19,024 bases of DNA, taken from positions 1 through 19,024 of the forward strand of contig JAHEAK010000021.1 in NCBI GenBank assembly GCA_024642805.1. Direction: 5' to 3'. The notes under the pieces are model-generated. The model was given only the letters and a program-made list of their open reading frames with translations. It had not been told where the DNA came from and did no database searches. Source of the stretch: Kofleriaceae bacterium (lineage in GTDB: Bacteria > Myxococcota_A > Polyangia > Haliangiales > Haliangiaceae). Below, in pieces: positions 7,179 through 16,206 of the stretch (positions are counted from its first letter, which is position 1; every line of letters starts with the position of its first letter). The position numbers and the translations under genes are program-made.

Positions 7179-7670
7179 ATGTTGCGCTCGTGGCCTGTGA
7201 TCTTCGTACCGGCTTGGCTGCTTGCCTGCGGACCGAGCGTGGCGCCTGTGCCGCCAGGGGCCAGCTTGCCGGTCGATTCCCACGAACCCCTCGCTGAGAG
7301 CTTTGATAGCAGCGTCGATCTGGGCCTCGTCGATCTGCGTCGACCGGATCCGGTCGATCCGGAGAGCACCCGTGGCGGTATCCTTGTCGGGCGCTCGGCC
7401 TTGTTGCGCTGTTTTGCCGAGCTGGTTGGCGACATCACGCTCACGCTCGAGCTCGATACGGCCGGGCGGGTCGTAGGAGGCAGCACCGAGCCTGCTGGTG
7501 GTCAAGAGGGACTCTCGGCGGTGGCCGACTGTGTCCTGGACCTTGCGCGCACTTGGCAGCTGCCCGTGGACAGCCGAGCCACGAGCACCATCGTGCGCAT
7601 GGAGCTTGTGGTCGGGCCGGCTTCGGATCCTACCGAGGCGCTCGACCCTGCTACTTCTGTCGAGGAATGA
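7179..7670 (+). CDS. Small lipoprotein with a shortened AgmX/PglI-like domain
   Basis: A 163-residue predicted lipoprotein: the signal peptide ends WLLAC with lipidated Cys17, then a Pro-rich linker. From about residue 68 the sequence follows the pattern of the AgmX/PglI domain in the larger protein at 1883-3550: LLRCFAE (for THCYEK), DITLTLELDTAGRVVG (for GTLTANFSIGSNGLVIG), ADCVLDLARTWQLP (for QQCVASVVASIHFP) and a closing strand VRMELVVGP. Both cysteines of the domain are kept, but the stretch after the first is shorter. The match is by eye only. The ATG at 7179 is preferred to the GTG at 7173. The 3' end overlaps the convergent TPR gene by 20 bp. Confidence 0.7.
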   Translation: MLRSWPVIFVPAWLLACGPSVAPVPPGASLPVDSHEPLAESFDSSVDLGLVDLRRPDPVDPESTRGGILVGRSALLRCFAELVGDITLTLELDTAGRVVGGSTEPAGGQEGLSAVADCVLDLARTWQLPVDSRATSTIVRMELVVGPASDPTEALDPATSVEE

Positions 7671-9132
7671 GCTGCGGTCCGCGCAGCGCGCGCGCTCTCT
7701 CTTCGCTGCTACGTTGACTCGGCTCGCGCAGTGCAGCCTGGCGGCCGTAGGCTGACACGAAGGCGTTGGCGAGCTCGCGCTGACGGCTGTCGACGGCATC
7801 GACACAACCGAGGTACTCCTGCAAGGCCACGAAACAGTCGCCTAGGCGACCTTCCTTGTGAGCAAGCGAAGCGCGATTCCAATGGTAGCGGCCGACTTGC
7901 GGTGAAAGTCCCGCTGCTCGGGCTAGATGCGAGCGTGCGCCTTCGAGGTCACCAAGGTGCATCAGGCATGCGCCAAGCGTCGAGAGCGCTTCGGAGTCAT
8001 CGGGGTGGCTGTCGGTGTAGCGCACCAGGAGTTCGCGCGCAGCACTCGCCTGACCATGGCGCAAGAGTTCGGTGCCGCGAGCCAGCAAGACCGACTCCTG
8101 TGCCTCCGACGCTGCTTGCGGTGCGATGTGTTCATCGCTCAGGCCGAGAAGGTCGCGACCGAGATAGTAACTTCGAGGCATCGACAGACCTCGCTGCGTA
8201 CGCTGACGCATGGCGACCATGGCACGTTGAATCGCTTCGCCAGGAGCCAATGGTCGCAACTCGAAGCCTTGCTCGAGGAGAGGCTGCAGGATTTGTCGAT
8301 CGACTTCGCCGCGGGTCACGGTGTCGAGATAGGAGCAGGTCACCAGTCCTTGGCCCTGGGCGACGTCCATGCACAGGGCCCGGTAGCGGGCCGGCGACTC
8401 ATCGGGCATGCGCGCATAGGAAACCAGTGCCCGTCGACCATCGGCATGCTTTGCCAGGCGCAGACCAGGGCGTCGAGGCGTTGGGTCACAAGCTTGATTC
8501 GCGTGCTCAGCGAGCGAAGCCTGGATCTGTTGAAAGCTATGGCGCGTCGTCGGGTCGAGGTCGTCGCGCAAGGCCAACTCGCCGACCAGACGCCTTGCGG
8601 CCGCCGGTTGATGGCTTGCCATGTCCTCGACGAACTCGATGAGCTCGGGAGCTGGCAAGTCACCTATCAAGATGTCAGCGGCGCGAGCCAGCTGAGCGGG
8701 GTTGGCGATGCAGGACGCAAGCTCGACCAGTGAGAACTCGGCGGTCTGCTCTGGAAAGTCGAGGGTGGGCAGGTCGTCGAGGCGTTCGCCCAACTGGCTG
8801 AGCAAGTCCATGCCGCGCAGCTTGTGCAGATCGGAGAGGCCTGGCGTTCGCATTTGCTCGCGGAGCTCGACGCAGATGCGCGCTCGCAGCTCGCTCTCCT
8901 GGCCCAGTCGCAAGAGCAGCAGACTTGCCCATCGCCCCGACTCTGGACGGCCGCAGAGCTTTCGCAGGAGCACGGGGATCGCCAGTTCGCCGAGGTGGTC
9001 GACGAGCTGGTAGATGGCGACCTCGCGAGCCTGTGTCGCAGGGCATCCGCCCTCCAGCTCCTCAAGACTGTTCAAAAGCTCTCGTAAGCCTATGAAAGAA
9101 AAGGAGATCTGACTGCTCTTAGGAACTGCCAT
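7651..9132 (-). CDS. TPR-repeat protein with HEAT-like N-terminal half
   Basis: A 493-residue soluble protein without signal peptide. Residues 342-442 form about three tetratricopeptide repeats (recognisable A-x-x-LG and A-x-x-H-L-x-R-A patterns, such as ALSTLGACLMHLGDLEGARS). The N-terminal half is helix-rich, with Leu-rich stretches spaced like HEAT repeats (REVAIYQLVDHLGELAIPVL near residue 37). The middle part (about 215-330) contains a compact segment with YRALCMDV and LVTCSYLD. It is likely a scaffold for protein interactions; partner unknown. The ATG at 9132 has GAAGG upstream at normal spacing and a good promoter further upstream. Its end overlaps the convergent lipoprotein gene. Confidence 0.8.
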   Translation of the reverse strand: MAVPKSSQISFSFIGLRELLNSLEELEGGCPATQAREVAIYQLVDHLGELAIPVLLRKLCGRPESGRWASLLLLRLGQESELRARICVELREQMRTPGLSDLHKLRGMDLLSQLGERLDDLPTLDFPEQTAEFSLVELASCIANPAQLARAADILIGDLPAPELIEFVEDMASHQPAAARRLVGELALRDDLDPTTRHSFQQIQASLAEHANQACDPTPRRPGLRLAKHADGRRALVSYARMPDESPARYRALCMDVAQGQGLVTCSYLDTVTRGEVDRQILQPLLEQGFELRPLAPGEAIQRAMVAMRQRTQRGLSMPRSYYLGRDLLGLSDEHIAPQAASEAQESVLLARGTELLRHGQASAARELLVRYTDSHPDDSEALSTLGACLMHLGDLEGARSHLARAAGLSPQVGRYHWNRASLAHKEGRLGDCFVALQEYLGCVDAVDSRQRELANAFVSAYGRQAALREPSQRSSEERARALRGPQLIPRQK

Positions 9133-9146
9133 CGACCGCCTTCTAC

Positions 9147-9173
9147 GTTATAGACACGGGATCTCACTGTCAA
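9147..9173 (-). promoter_or_regulatory. Sigma-70-type promoter of the TPR gene
   Basis: On the minus strand a perfect TTGACA (9168-9173) is followed, after 15 bp, by TATAAC (9147-9152). The spacer is shorter than the usual 17 bp. The -10 ends 14 nt before the ATG at 9132. The remainder of the 139-bp region up to the end of mutY (9272) shows no gene. Confidence 0.6.
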
Positions 9174-9271
9174 TGTGGCCTGATCAAAACAACGAACTCG
9201 GGTTCAGAAAGAGTCACTCCCTTCCGACTGAAATGATCATGGGCGACAGATGCGCGGCCTATCGCTTGCAG

Positions 9272-10333
9272 TCACTCCAATTCCGCGCTGCGTTTTAGGA
9301 TGGCGCGCGTCGCTGCCGACATGCCGAGCTCGGCCAAACTTTCGATCGCATGCCAGCGCATGTCCTGGTAGCTGCTGCCAAGCGTCGGTCGAAGCGAGCC
9401 GCTCGCGGCCGTCGGCCACACATGGATCTTCAAGCGGCGATGACTGAGAACTTGTTCGTGGACGAGCGAGGTGGCGCGCGGAAAGCGCAGTGACATGCCG
9501 GTGAGAGCACCGAGCTGCGCGCGCGCACAGCTCTGCGGCAATTCCCAGAGACCTCCGTAGAGACCTTTGGCTTGCCGATGAGCAAGCAAGATCTTGCCGC
9601 GCCGGCGCAAGAAGAGAGCGTGGCTCTCGAGCAATGTCTTGTCGCTGTCCCTGATGCGCTTTTTGACAATCGGAAACTGCTCGACACGATTGCTGGTGAA
9701 GGCCTGGCACACGCTGCGAAGCGCGCAGCTAGAGCATTTTGGATTTTGCGGCGTGCATACTAGCGAGCCAAGCTCCATCAGGCCTTGATTGAAATCGCCA
9801 GGTGCTCGCGCTGGCACCAGCTCCGCGCACAGCCGCCACAGCTCCTTCATGGCCGCGCTCGACTTGATGTCGGCATCGATCGCGAAGACGCGACTGAGCA
9901 GGCGAGCGACGTTGCCATCGACGAGCGCCTCCTGTTGGCCATAGGCGATGGAAGAGATGGCCCCCGCGGTGTACGGCCCAATGCCGGGAAGCGCGCGCAG
10001 CTCTTTCGCGCTCTGGGGCAGGCGAGCTCCGTAGTTGGCGACCAGCTCTTTGGCGCATGCGTGAATGTTGCGGGCGCGACTGTAGTAACCGAGCCCAGAC
10101 CAGTGCGCGAGCACATCGTCGAGCTCGGCGGCGGCCAGCGACTCGACGGTCGGAAAGCGCGCCAGCCAGCGTTGGTAGTAGGGAATGACGGCGGCGATGC
10201 GCGTCTGCTGCAGCATGATCTCGGAGATCCAGATGCTGTAGGCGTCGCCGCAATTGCGCCAGGGTAGCTCGCGCTTGCGTTTGCGGTAGTCGCGGACCAC
10301 GTGCTCAGCGATGTCTTGGAAGCTCGGCGTCAT
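9272..10333 (-). CDS. mutY: A/G-specific adenine DNA glycosylase
   Basis: A 353-residue MutY, which removes adenine mispaired with 8-oxoguanine in base excision repair. Seen in order: ISEIMLQQTR with catalytic Glu38, the helix-hairpin-helix LPGIGPYTAGAI (115-126), VDGNVARLLSR with catalytic Asp139, and the [4Fe-4S] cluster ligands Cys193, Cys200, Cys203 and Cys209 in the C-X6-C-X2-C-X5-C spacing. The C-terminal third (from about 235) is the NUDIX-like 8-oxoG recognition domain with GLYGGLWELP. Length is normal. The ATG at 10333 starts just before the first conserved helix; the open frame further upstream runs antisense through the groEL terminator. No Shine-Dalgarno is evident, and only 22 nt separate the start from that terminator. 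Confidence 0.95.
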   Translation of the reverse strand: MTPSFQDIAEHVVRDYRKRKRELPWRNCGDAYSIWISEIMLQQTRIAAVIPYYQRWLARFPTVESLAAAELDDVLAHWSGLGYYSRARNIHACAKELVANYGARLPQSAKELRALPGIGPYTAGAISSIAYGQQEALVDGNVARLLSRVFAIDADIKSSAAMKELWRLCAELVPARAPGDFNQGLMELGSLVCTPQNPKCSSCALRSVCQAFTSNRVEQFPIVKKRIRDSDKTLLESHALFLRRRGKILLAHRQAKGLYGGLWELPQSCARAQLGALTGMSLRFPRATSLVHEQVLSHRRLKIHVWPTAASGSLRPTLGSSYQDMRWHAIESLAELGMSAATRAILKRSAELE

Positions 10334-10355
10334 GGCGATGGGATGGGACCGAAAC

Positions 10356-10390
10356 AAAAAAGGGCCGAGGACGCAGTGTCCTCGGCCCTT
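10356..10390 (-). terminator. Intrinsic terminator of groES-groEL
   Basis: A perfect 13-bp stem (10360-10372 with 10378-10390) with a 5-nt loop is followed on the minus strand by six T residues. It lies about 40 bp beyond the groEL stop codon. It is the strongest terminator in the window. Confidence 0.92.
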
Positions 10391-10430
10391 GGGTACCACA
10401 GATGCGTGGATGCTTGGCGAGTGCGGGGGC

Positions 10431-12101
<1,671 letters not shown>

Positions 12102-12155
12102 GTGCTGAATTCCTTCTAGTGAGTTTCGAATTGGAAAAATGGAAAAACGGGAGAG

Positions 12156-12443
12156 TTACTCGACAACCGCGAGGATGTCTTCCTCACGCATGATGAGGTG
12201 CTCTTCGCCGTCGATTTTGACTTCGGTGCCGCTGTACTTGGAGAACAGGACGCGGTCGCCGGCGCTGAGATCCAGAGCGTGAACCTTGCCGCTCTTGTCG
12301 CGCTTGCCTGCGCCCACAGCGATGACTTTGCCCTGGATGGGCTTCTCTTTGGCGGTGTCGGGGATGATGAGTCCACCAGCGGTGGTGGTCTCGCCCTCAA
12401 CGCGCTTGACGATGACGCGGTCGTGAAGTGGTCGGATATTCAT
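12156..12443 (-). CDS. groES: Co-chaperonin GroES (Hsp10)
   Basis: A 95-residue GroES, the seven-subunit lid of GroEL. It begins MNIRPLHDRVIVKR and contains the mobile GroEL-binding loop (about 16-34, EGETTTAGGLIIP), the strand KVIAVGAGKRD, and ends EEDILAVVE, all standard for the family. The length is typical. The ATG at 12441-12443 is preceded by a weak AAGAGA. It is the first gene of the groES-groEL operon; the promoter is about 70-100 bp upstream, and the roughly 64-nt leader carries a GC-rich hairpin. Confidence 0.99.
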   Translation of the reverse strand: MNIRPLHDRVIVKRVEGETTTAGGLIIPDTAKEKPIQGKVIAVGAGKRDKSGKVHALDLSAGDRVLFSKYSGTEVKIDGEEHLIMREEDILAVVE

Positions 12444-12481
12444 GTCTGTATTCTCTTGGTTGGTGGTTTGATGGAAGGGTC

Positions 12482-12498
12482 ACCGGGACCCCCCCGGT
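12482..12498 (-). other. GC hairpin near the 5' end of the groES mRNA leader
   Basis: ACCGGG and CCCGGT form a perfect 6-bp stem around a 5-nt loop. From the predicted -10 box, transcription would begin near 12507, so the hairpin begins about nine bases into the message. It could stabilise the 5' end. It is far from the groES start codon. Confidence 0.45.
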
Positions 12499-12513
12499 AA
12501 ATCGATGCACTGG

Positions 12514-12541
12514 TATGTAAGCACCGACCCACCTTTGTCAA
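12514..12541 (-). promoter_or_regulatory. groES-groEL promoter
   Basis: A perfect TTGACA (12536-12541, minus strand) is followed after 16 bp by TACATA (12514-12519), a weak -10. Placement 70-100 bp before groES and overlap with the operator-like dyad support it. Confidence 0.6.
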
Positions 12542-12562
12542 CCCCGGGGGTGAGAGTGCTAA
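12536..12562 (-). promoter_or_regulatory. Operator-like region: CIRCE half-site plus GC-rich dyad over the -35 box
   Basis: On the minus strand TTAGCACTC (12554-12562) is identical to the left half of CIRCE, the HrcA operator of many groES promoters. The right half, expected nine bases on, is poor (4 of 9 matches) and is occupied by the -35 box. Directly next to the half-site lies a separate dyad, TCA-N-CCCC-GGGG-N-TGA (12538-12553), which covers most of TTGACA. Either a diverged HrcA site or a different heat-shock operator is possible. Confidence 0.5.
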
Positions 12563-12700
12563 AAAAACGCGCAAAGCATATGTAAAACTAGCTGGTTGCG
12601 AAAACGCAGCGAAGTAGATTCAGCGATCTCCTCAGAGGGAGTCGGCGTGCGGGGCCGCGCATCCTCGCTTCCGCGCCGGCGGCGAGCACTGCAGATCGGA

Positions 12701-12706
12701 TAAGGT
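12701..12706 (+). promoter_or_regulatory. Candidate -10 box or ribosome binding site (TAAGGT) before the ferredoxin gene
   Basis: TAAGGT ends 8 nt before the ATG at 12715. It can be read as a weak -10 box giving a leaderless mRNA, or its AAGG as a Shine-Dalgarno. No -35 is obvious. The 12563-12700 stretch shows no gene. Confidence 0.35.
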
Positions 12707-12714
12707 CAAACGGC

Positions 12715-13143
12715 ATGTTGCCCCTCGATCGCCACGTTTTCGTATGCACCAACAAGCGGGAAGCCAATAGCGAGAAGGGCTGTTGCGCCTCCAAGGGTGG
12801 CGATGCCGTGCGCGACGAGTTGAAGAAGCAACTGGCCGCTCATGGGCTGCTCAAGCAGGTGCGCGCCAACAAGGCCGGCTGCCTGGATCAGTGCGAGCAC
12901 GGAGTGGTCATGGTCGTGTATCCCGAGCAAGTTTGGTACGGCGGGGTGCGCGTCGAAGACGTTCGCGAGATCGTCGAGTCGCACGTTCTCAAGGGCGAGT
13001 ACGTCGAGCGCTTGTTGCTTGCGGGCCAAGATCAGCTGGTCTCGCTCAAGGGCAAGTCTCTGACGCCAGCGTCTCCGACCTCGTCTCCGACCTCGCCTCC
13101 GACCTCGGCAGCTCCGACCTCAGCAGGTGGCGAGCATGCGTAG
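12715..13143 (+). CDS. Thioredoxin-like [2Fe-2S] ferredoxin domain protein
   Basis: A 142-residue protein of the thioredoxin-fold (2Fe-2S) ferredoxin family. The four expected ligands are Cys11 (HVFVCTNKRE), Cys24 (GCCASKG), Cys56 and Cys60 (GCLDQC), giving C-X12-C-X31-C-X3-C, within the family spacing. The fold runs to about residue 102 (GGVRVEDVREIVESH, then YVERLLL). It probably transfers electrons in the cytoplasm; its partner is not evident here. The last 25 residues are a Pro/Ser/Thr tail encoded by 12-bp repeats, unusual for such a small ferredoxin. The gene overlaps the next one by 8 bp, so the two are probably co-translated. Confidence 0.88.
   Translation: MLPLDRHVFVCTNKREANSEKGCCASKGGDAVRDELKKQLAAHGLLKQVRANKAGCLDQCEHGVVMVVYPEQVWYGGVRVEDVREIVESHVLKGEYVERLLLAGQDQLVSLKGKSLTPASPTSSPTSPPTSAAPTSAGGEHA
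13071..13121 (+). repeat. 12-bp tandem repeats encoding the Ser-Pro-Thr tail of the ferredoxin
   Basis: Three near-identical 12-bp units, G(T/C)CTCCGACCTC, at 13071-13106 are followed by a degenerate fourth. They encode SPTS/SPPT repeats, so gain or loss of units would keep the frame. Confidence 0.8.
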
Positions 13144-13729
13144 CCGCGGCCTCGTTGCGGCTCTCATCGCCGGCTTCGTCGCCTTGCTGAGCGCCGCCAA
13201 GGCGCATGCGGATGACCTGACGCCAGAACAATTCTCAAAGGAAGATTCGGGTAAAGAGAGCGATTTTCATCGCGAGGGCTTTGCCATCGGGGTTGCGCTT
13301 GGACCGGCCCTACTACTGGGGGCGGGCTCGCAAAACGATGTGCGCGGCACCGGAGGCGATCTGTCCATTCGAGTCGGAACCAGCGCGGGGCCGGATCTCC
13401 TGTGGTTTGCGCAGATCGGTGGCGCCACCCATAGCGACAAGAGCACGGTGTCATCACTGAGCATTCAAGCGCACTACTATGTACGACGGGCCTTGTGGTT
13501 GCGTGGCGGGCTTGGCTTTGGAACCGTGACTCGCTTCGACACGGCGGCCGATGGCAACGCCAACGCCAAGAAGAACGACACCGGCCTCGAGTTCATCGGC
13601 GGCGGGGGCGTCGACGTCTTCACCCGCGGCATCTTCGCGATTGACGTCGAGCTGTCGATTTCGCGCTCCGGCCATGACCAGGGCAGCATGACTGTTGGTG
13701 CCCTGCAGGTGGCCGCCAACTGGTACTAG
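13136..13729 (+). CDS. Secreted protein, probable small outer-membrane beta-barrel
   Basis: A 197-residue protein with a clear signal peptide (MRSRGLVAALIAGFVALLSA, cleavage after AKAHA, residue 24). The mature part, after an acidic segment (about 25-45), is a series of alternating hydrophobic strands with glycine turns: FAIGVALGPALLLGAG, LSIRVGTSAGPDLLWFAQIGG, SIQAHYYVRRALWLRGGLGF, and a closing ALQVAANWY with terminal aromatic residue. This looks like an eight-strand barrel of the OmpA/OmpW-like kind, but I cannot name a family. The ATG at 13136 overlaps the ferredoxin gene by 8 bp and is chosen over the GTG at 13127 because the basic n-region follows it. Confidence 0.75.
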   Translation: MRSRGLVAALIAGFVALLSAAKAHADDLTPEQFSKEDSGKESDFHREGFAIGVALGPALLLGAGSQNDVRGTGGDLSIRVGTSAGPDLLWFAQIGGATHSDKSTVSSLSIQAHYYVRRALWLRGGLGFGTVTRFDTAADGNANAKKNDTGLEFIGGGGVDVFTRGIFAIDVELSISRSGHDQGSMTVGALQVAANWY

Positions 13730-13753
13730 CTCGCGGGCCGCGCGGCCGCGGTG

Positions 13754-15331
13754 TCACTCGCCGACGCGCAAGAGCGACTCTTTGCGGCGCTCTATCTCTA
13801 CAGAGAAACTCTCAAATAGCGGGCCGATGCTCACGCTGCCTTGCAAGGGACAGGCAGGCAGGTCGTCGACTTGAAAGCGACCGCGGTCCAGGGGCACCAA
13901 GAGCTCTTGCATGGGCATGCTGATGGCGTCATGGCGTGCGCTCTCCGCCTCATCGAGGCGAAAGGCGCACCGGTACGTCATCGTCATCGAGCCAAGCTCG
14001 ACACCTTTGACGCTGCCGATGAGGGTGCCAGTGCCACCCAGACGAATCGGCACTCCGCTGCTCGGCACATCGAGGATCTCCATGGCCGTGCCTCGACCGG
14101 CGACGTAGACGCTGACCTGGTAGGGGCCGGGCGGCAGCTCGAAGAACGCGAATGCACCGCTGGCATCGGCTCGCTCCTGTTGGGTGGCGCCGCCGGGCTC
14201 GAGCGAGAACAGGTCGACGAAAGCGAAGGCGACCGGCTGGCCGTCATCATCCTCGACATATCCCGATAGAGCGGGCGAGGCATCGGGCACCACGAAGCGC
14301 TCGTCTCGATAGTGGTCGCCCTCGCTGCAGCGGAACTCCTTGCTGCTACTGGGCGGGTGTTGCCAGGGCCAGGCACGCAGAACGACGCTGCCCGCGCCTG
14401 GGCTGGCATAGCGAACCCGCCCGGCTTCGATTTCGCCAATCGGGGTGTAGCGATCGCCCGCGACTTGCAGCTCAAAGGCGCCTTCGTCGATGCGTTGACC
14501 TTCGGCATCGACCACCCAGCCTTCGATGATACAGCCAGCACTCATGATGAGCGTGTGACCCTCGCGCTCCTCGCCCGGCTGCAAATACACGCCGCCACCA
14601 CTGGCGAGGCCCGCATAGTCATCATGGCGCGCTTCCATTTCAATCGAGCCCGATGGCAGCACCAGCTCGTAGCGACCACTGCCGTCGCTCTCACTGACAT
14701 CGCTTCCCGAGATGACTCGCAACATGCCTTGGCCTTTGCCTGCGACGATGGCACCGGAGATAGCGCGACCTTCGACGTCGACGACCTGACCTCTGAGCAC
14801 CGAAGCGGCGCTGAGCGTTAGGTTGACACCGACTTGGTCGCGAAAGAGACCTGCCAGCGGCGCCAGACCTTCTTGCGGCAGAGCGACCTGCGCCGCCGAA
14901 ACCGGCCCGGGCAGGCGCTCGGCGGCCGCCGGTGCCACTGCCACAAAGCCTTCGGCGCGCGCATAGCTGCGATAGAAGCCAGGTTCGATTTCCACGCTGT
15001 ATCGACCCTCGCTGTCGCAGGGAACCGTGCTCTCACCAGCGGGGCCGCTAAACACGACTTCGGCGCCGGGAATGGCAAAGCCACTGCTGCGATCGACGAC
15101 CTGGCCGGAGACCATGACCAATCCAATGGTACGCGCAGCCACCGCGCTGAAGGCCTTGGCAAGTCCGCTCAGATCGTGGCGAGCGCGCCGAAGCTCGGTG
15201 CTATCGCTTGGCCCAGCAGCTTGGGCTGGCGAGGGAGCTGCGTTCTTGGCACCGGGGCGTATGAGCCAATAGCCGACTCCCAGTAGTGCCACCACCGCAG
15301 CGGTGATTGCCAGCCGCGATGGAGCCTTCAT
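13754..15331 (-). CDS. Membrane-anchored protein with repeated carboxypeptidase-regulatory-like domains
   Basis: A 525-residue protein: residues 7-24 are a single membrane anchor, followed by an Ala/Pro linker. At least four beta-sandwich repeats of the CarboxypepD regulatory-like type begin with V-x-G-x-V-x-D patterns: VSGQVVDRSSGFAIPGAEV (about 74-92), LRGQVVDVEGRAISGAIVAG (179-198), IEGWVVDAEGQRIDEGAF (269-286) and LSGYVEDDDGQPVAFAFVDL (355-374). The last is followed by the family-typical GAFAFFELPPGPYQVSVYVA. No protease domain is present, so it is likely an envelope structural or adhesive protein. The start at 15331 (ATG) is preferred to GTG 15337. The gene lies 45 bp downstream of the PP2C gene on the same strand, but CATAGT 7 nt before the ATG may be its own -10 box. 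Confidence 0.82.
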   Translation of the reverse strand: MKAPSRLAITAAVVALLGVGYWLIRPGAKNAAPSPAQAAGPSDSTELRRARHDLSGLAKAFSAVAARTIGLVMVSGQVVDRSSGFAIPGAEVVFSGPAGESTVPCDSEGRYSVEIEPGFYRSYARAEGFVAVAPAAAERLPGPVSAAQVALPQEGLAPLAGLFRDQVGVNLTLSAASVLRGQVVDVEGRAISGAIVAGKGQGMLRVISGSDVSESDGSGRYELVLPSGSIEMEARHDDYAGLASGGGVYLQPGEEREGHTLIMSAGCIIEGWVVDAEGQRIDEGAFELQVAGDRYTPIGEIEAGRVRYASPGAGSVVLRAWPWQHPPSSSKEFRCSEGDHYRDERFVVPDASPALSGYVEDDDGQPVAFAFVDLFSLEPGGATQQERADASGAFAFFELPPGPYQVSVYVAGRGTAMEILDVPSSGVPIRLGGTGTLIGSVKGVELGSMTMTYRCAFRLDEAESARHDAISMPMQELLVPLDRGRFQVDDLPACPLQGSVSIGPLFESFSVEIERRKESLLRVGE

Positions 15332-15338
15332 GGCCACG

Positions 15339-15344
15339 ACTATG
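15339..15344 (-). promoter_or_regulatory. Candidate -10 box (CATAGT) before the carboxypeptidase-regulatory-like gene
   Basis: CATAGT matches four of six -10 consensus positions and ends 7 nt before the ATG at 15331. No Shine-Dalgarno is present in between. A short palindrome, CTCGA-T-TCGAG, lies just upstream (15346-15356). Confidence 0.35.
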
Positions 15345-15376
15345 ACTCGATTCGAGCCCGGCGCAAAGGCCGAGGC

Positions 15377-16150
<774 letters not shown>

Positions 16151-16158
16151 GAGCGCGC

Positions 16159-16188
16159 ATAGTAGGCAGGCGCGCCCAGAGCCCGCAA
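16159..16188 (-). promoter_or_regulatory. Candidate promoter of the PP2C gene
   Basis: TTGCGG (16183-16188) and TACTAT (16159-16164) are spaced 18 bp apart on the minus strand. The -10 ends 8 nt before the ATG at 16150 and no Shine-Dalgarno is present, so a leaderless mRNA is likely. The 56-bp divergent region leaves little room for anything else. Confidence 0.5.
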
Positions 16189-16206
16189 GGATGAGCACTG
16201 GTCTGT

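Noticed and set aside
7128..7805. A 225-codon minus-strand open frame across the small AgmX/PglI-like lipoprotein gene.
   Set aside because: It covers both a convergent overlap and a divergent promoter region, and has no domain. The lipoprotein on the other strand has a clear signal peptide and lipobox.
12536..12562. A complete CIRCE operator.
   Set aside because: Only one arm is intact; the other matches at four of nine positions, so I report a half-site only.
13730..13753. A GC-rich bidirectional terminator between the convergent genes.
   Set aside because: GGCC-GCGC-GGCC gives only a four-pair stem and there is no T-tract on either side.
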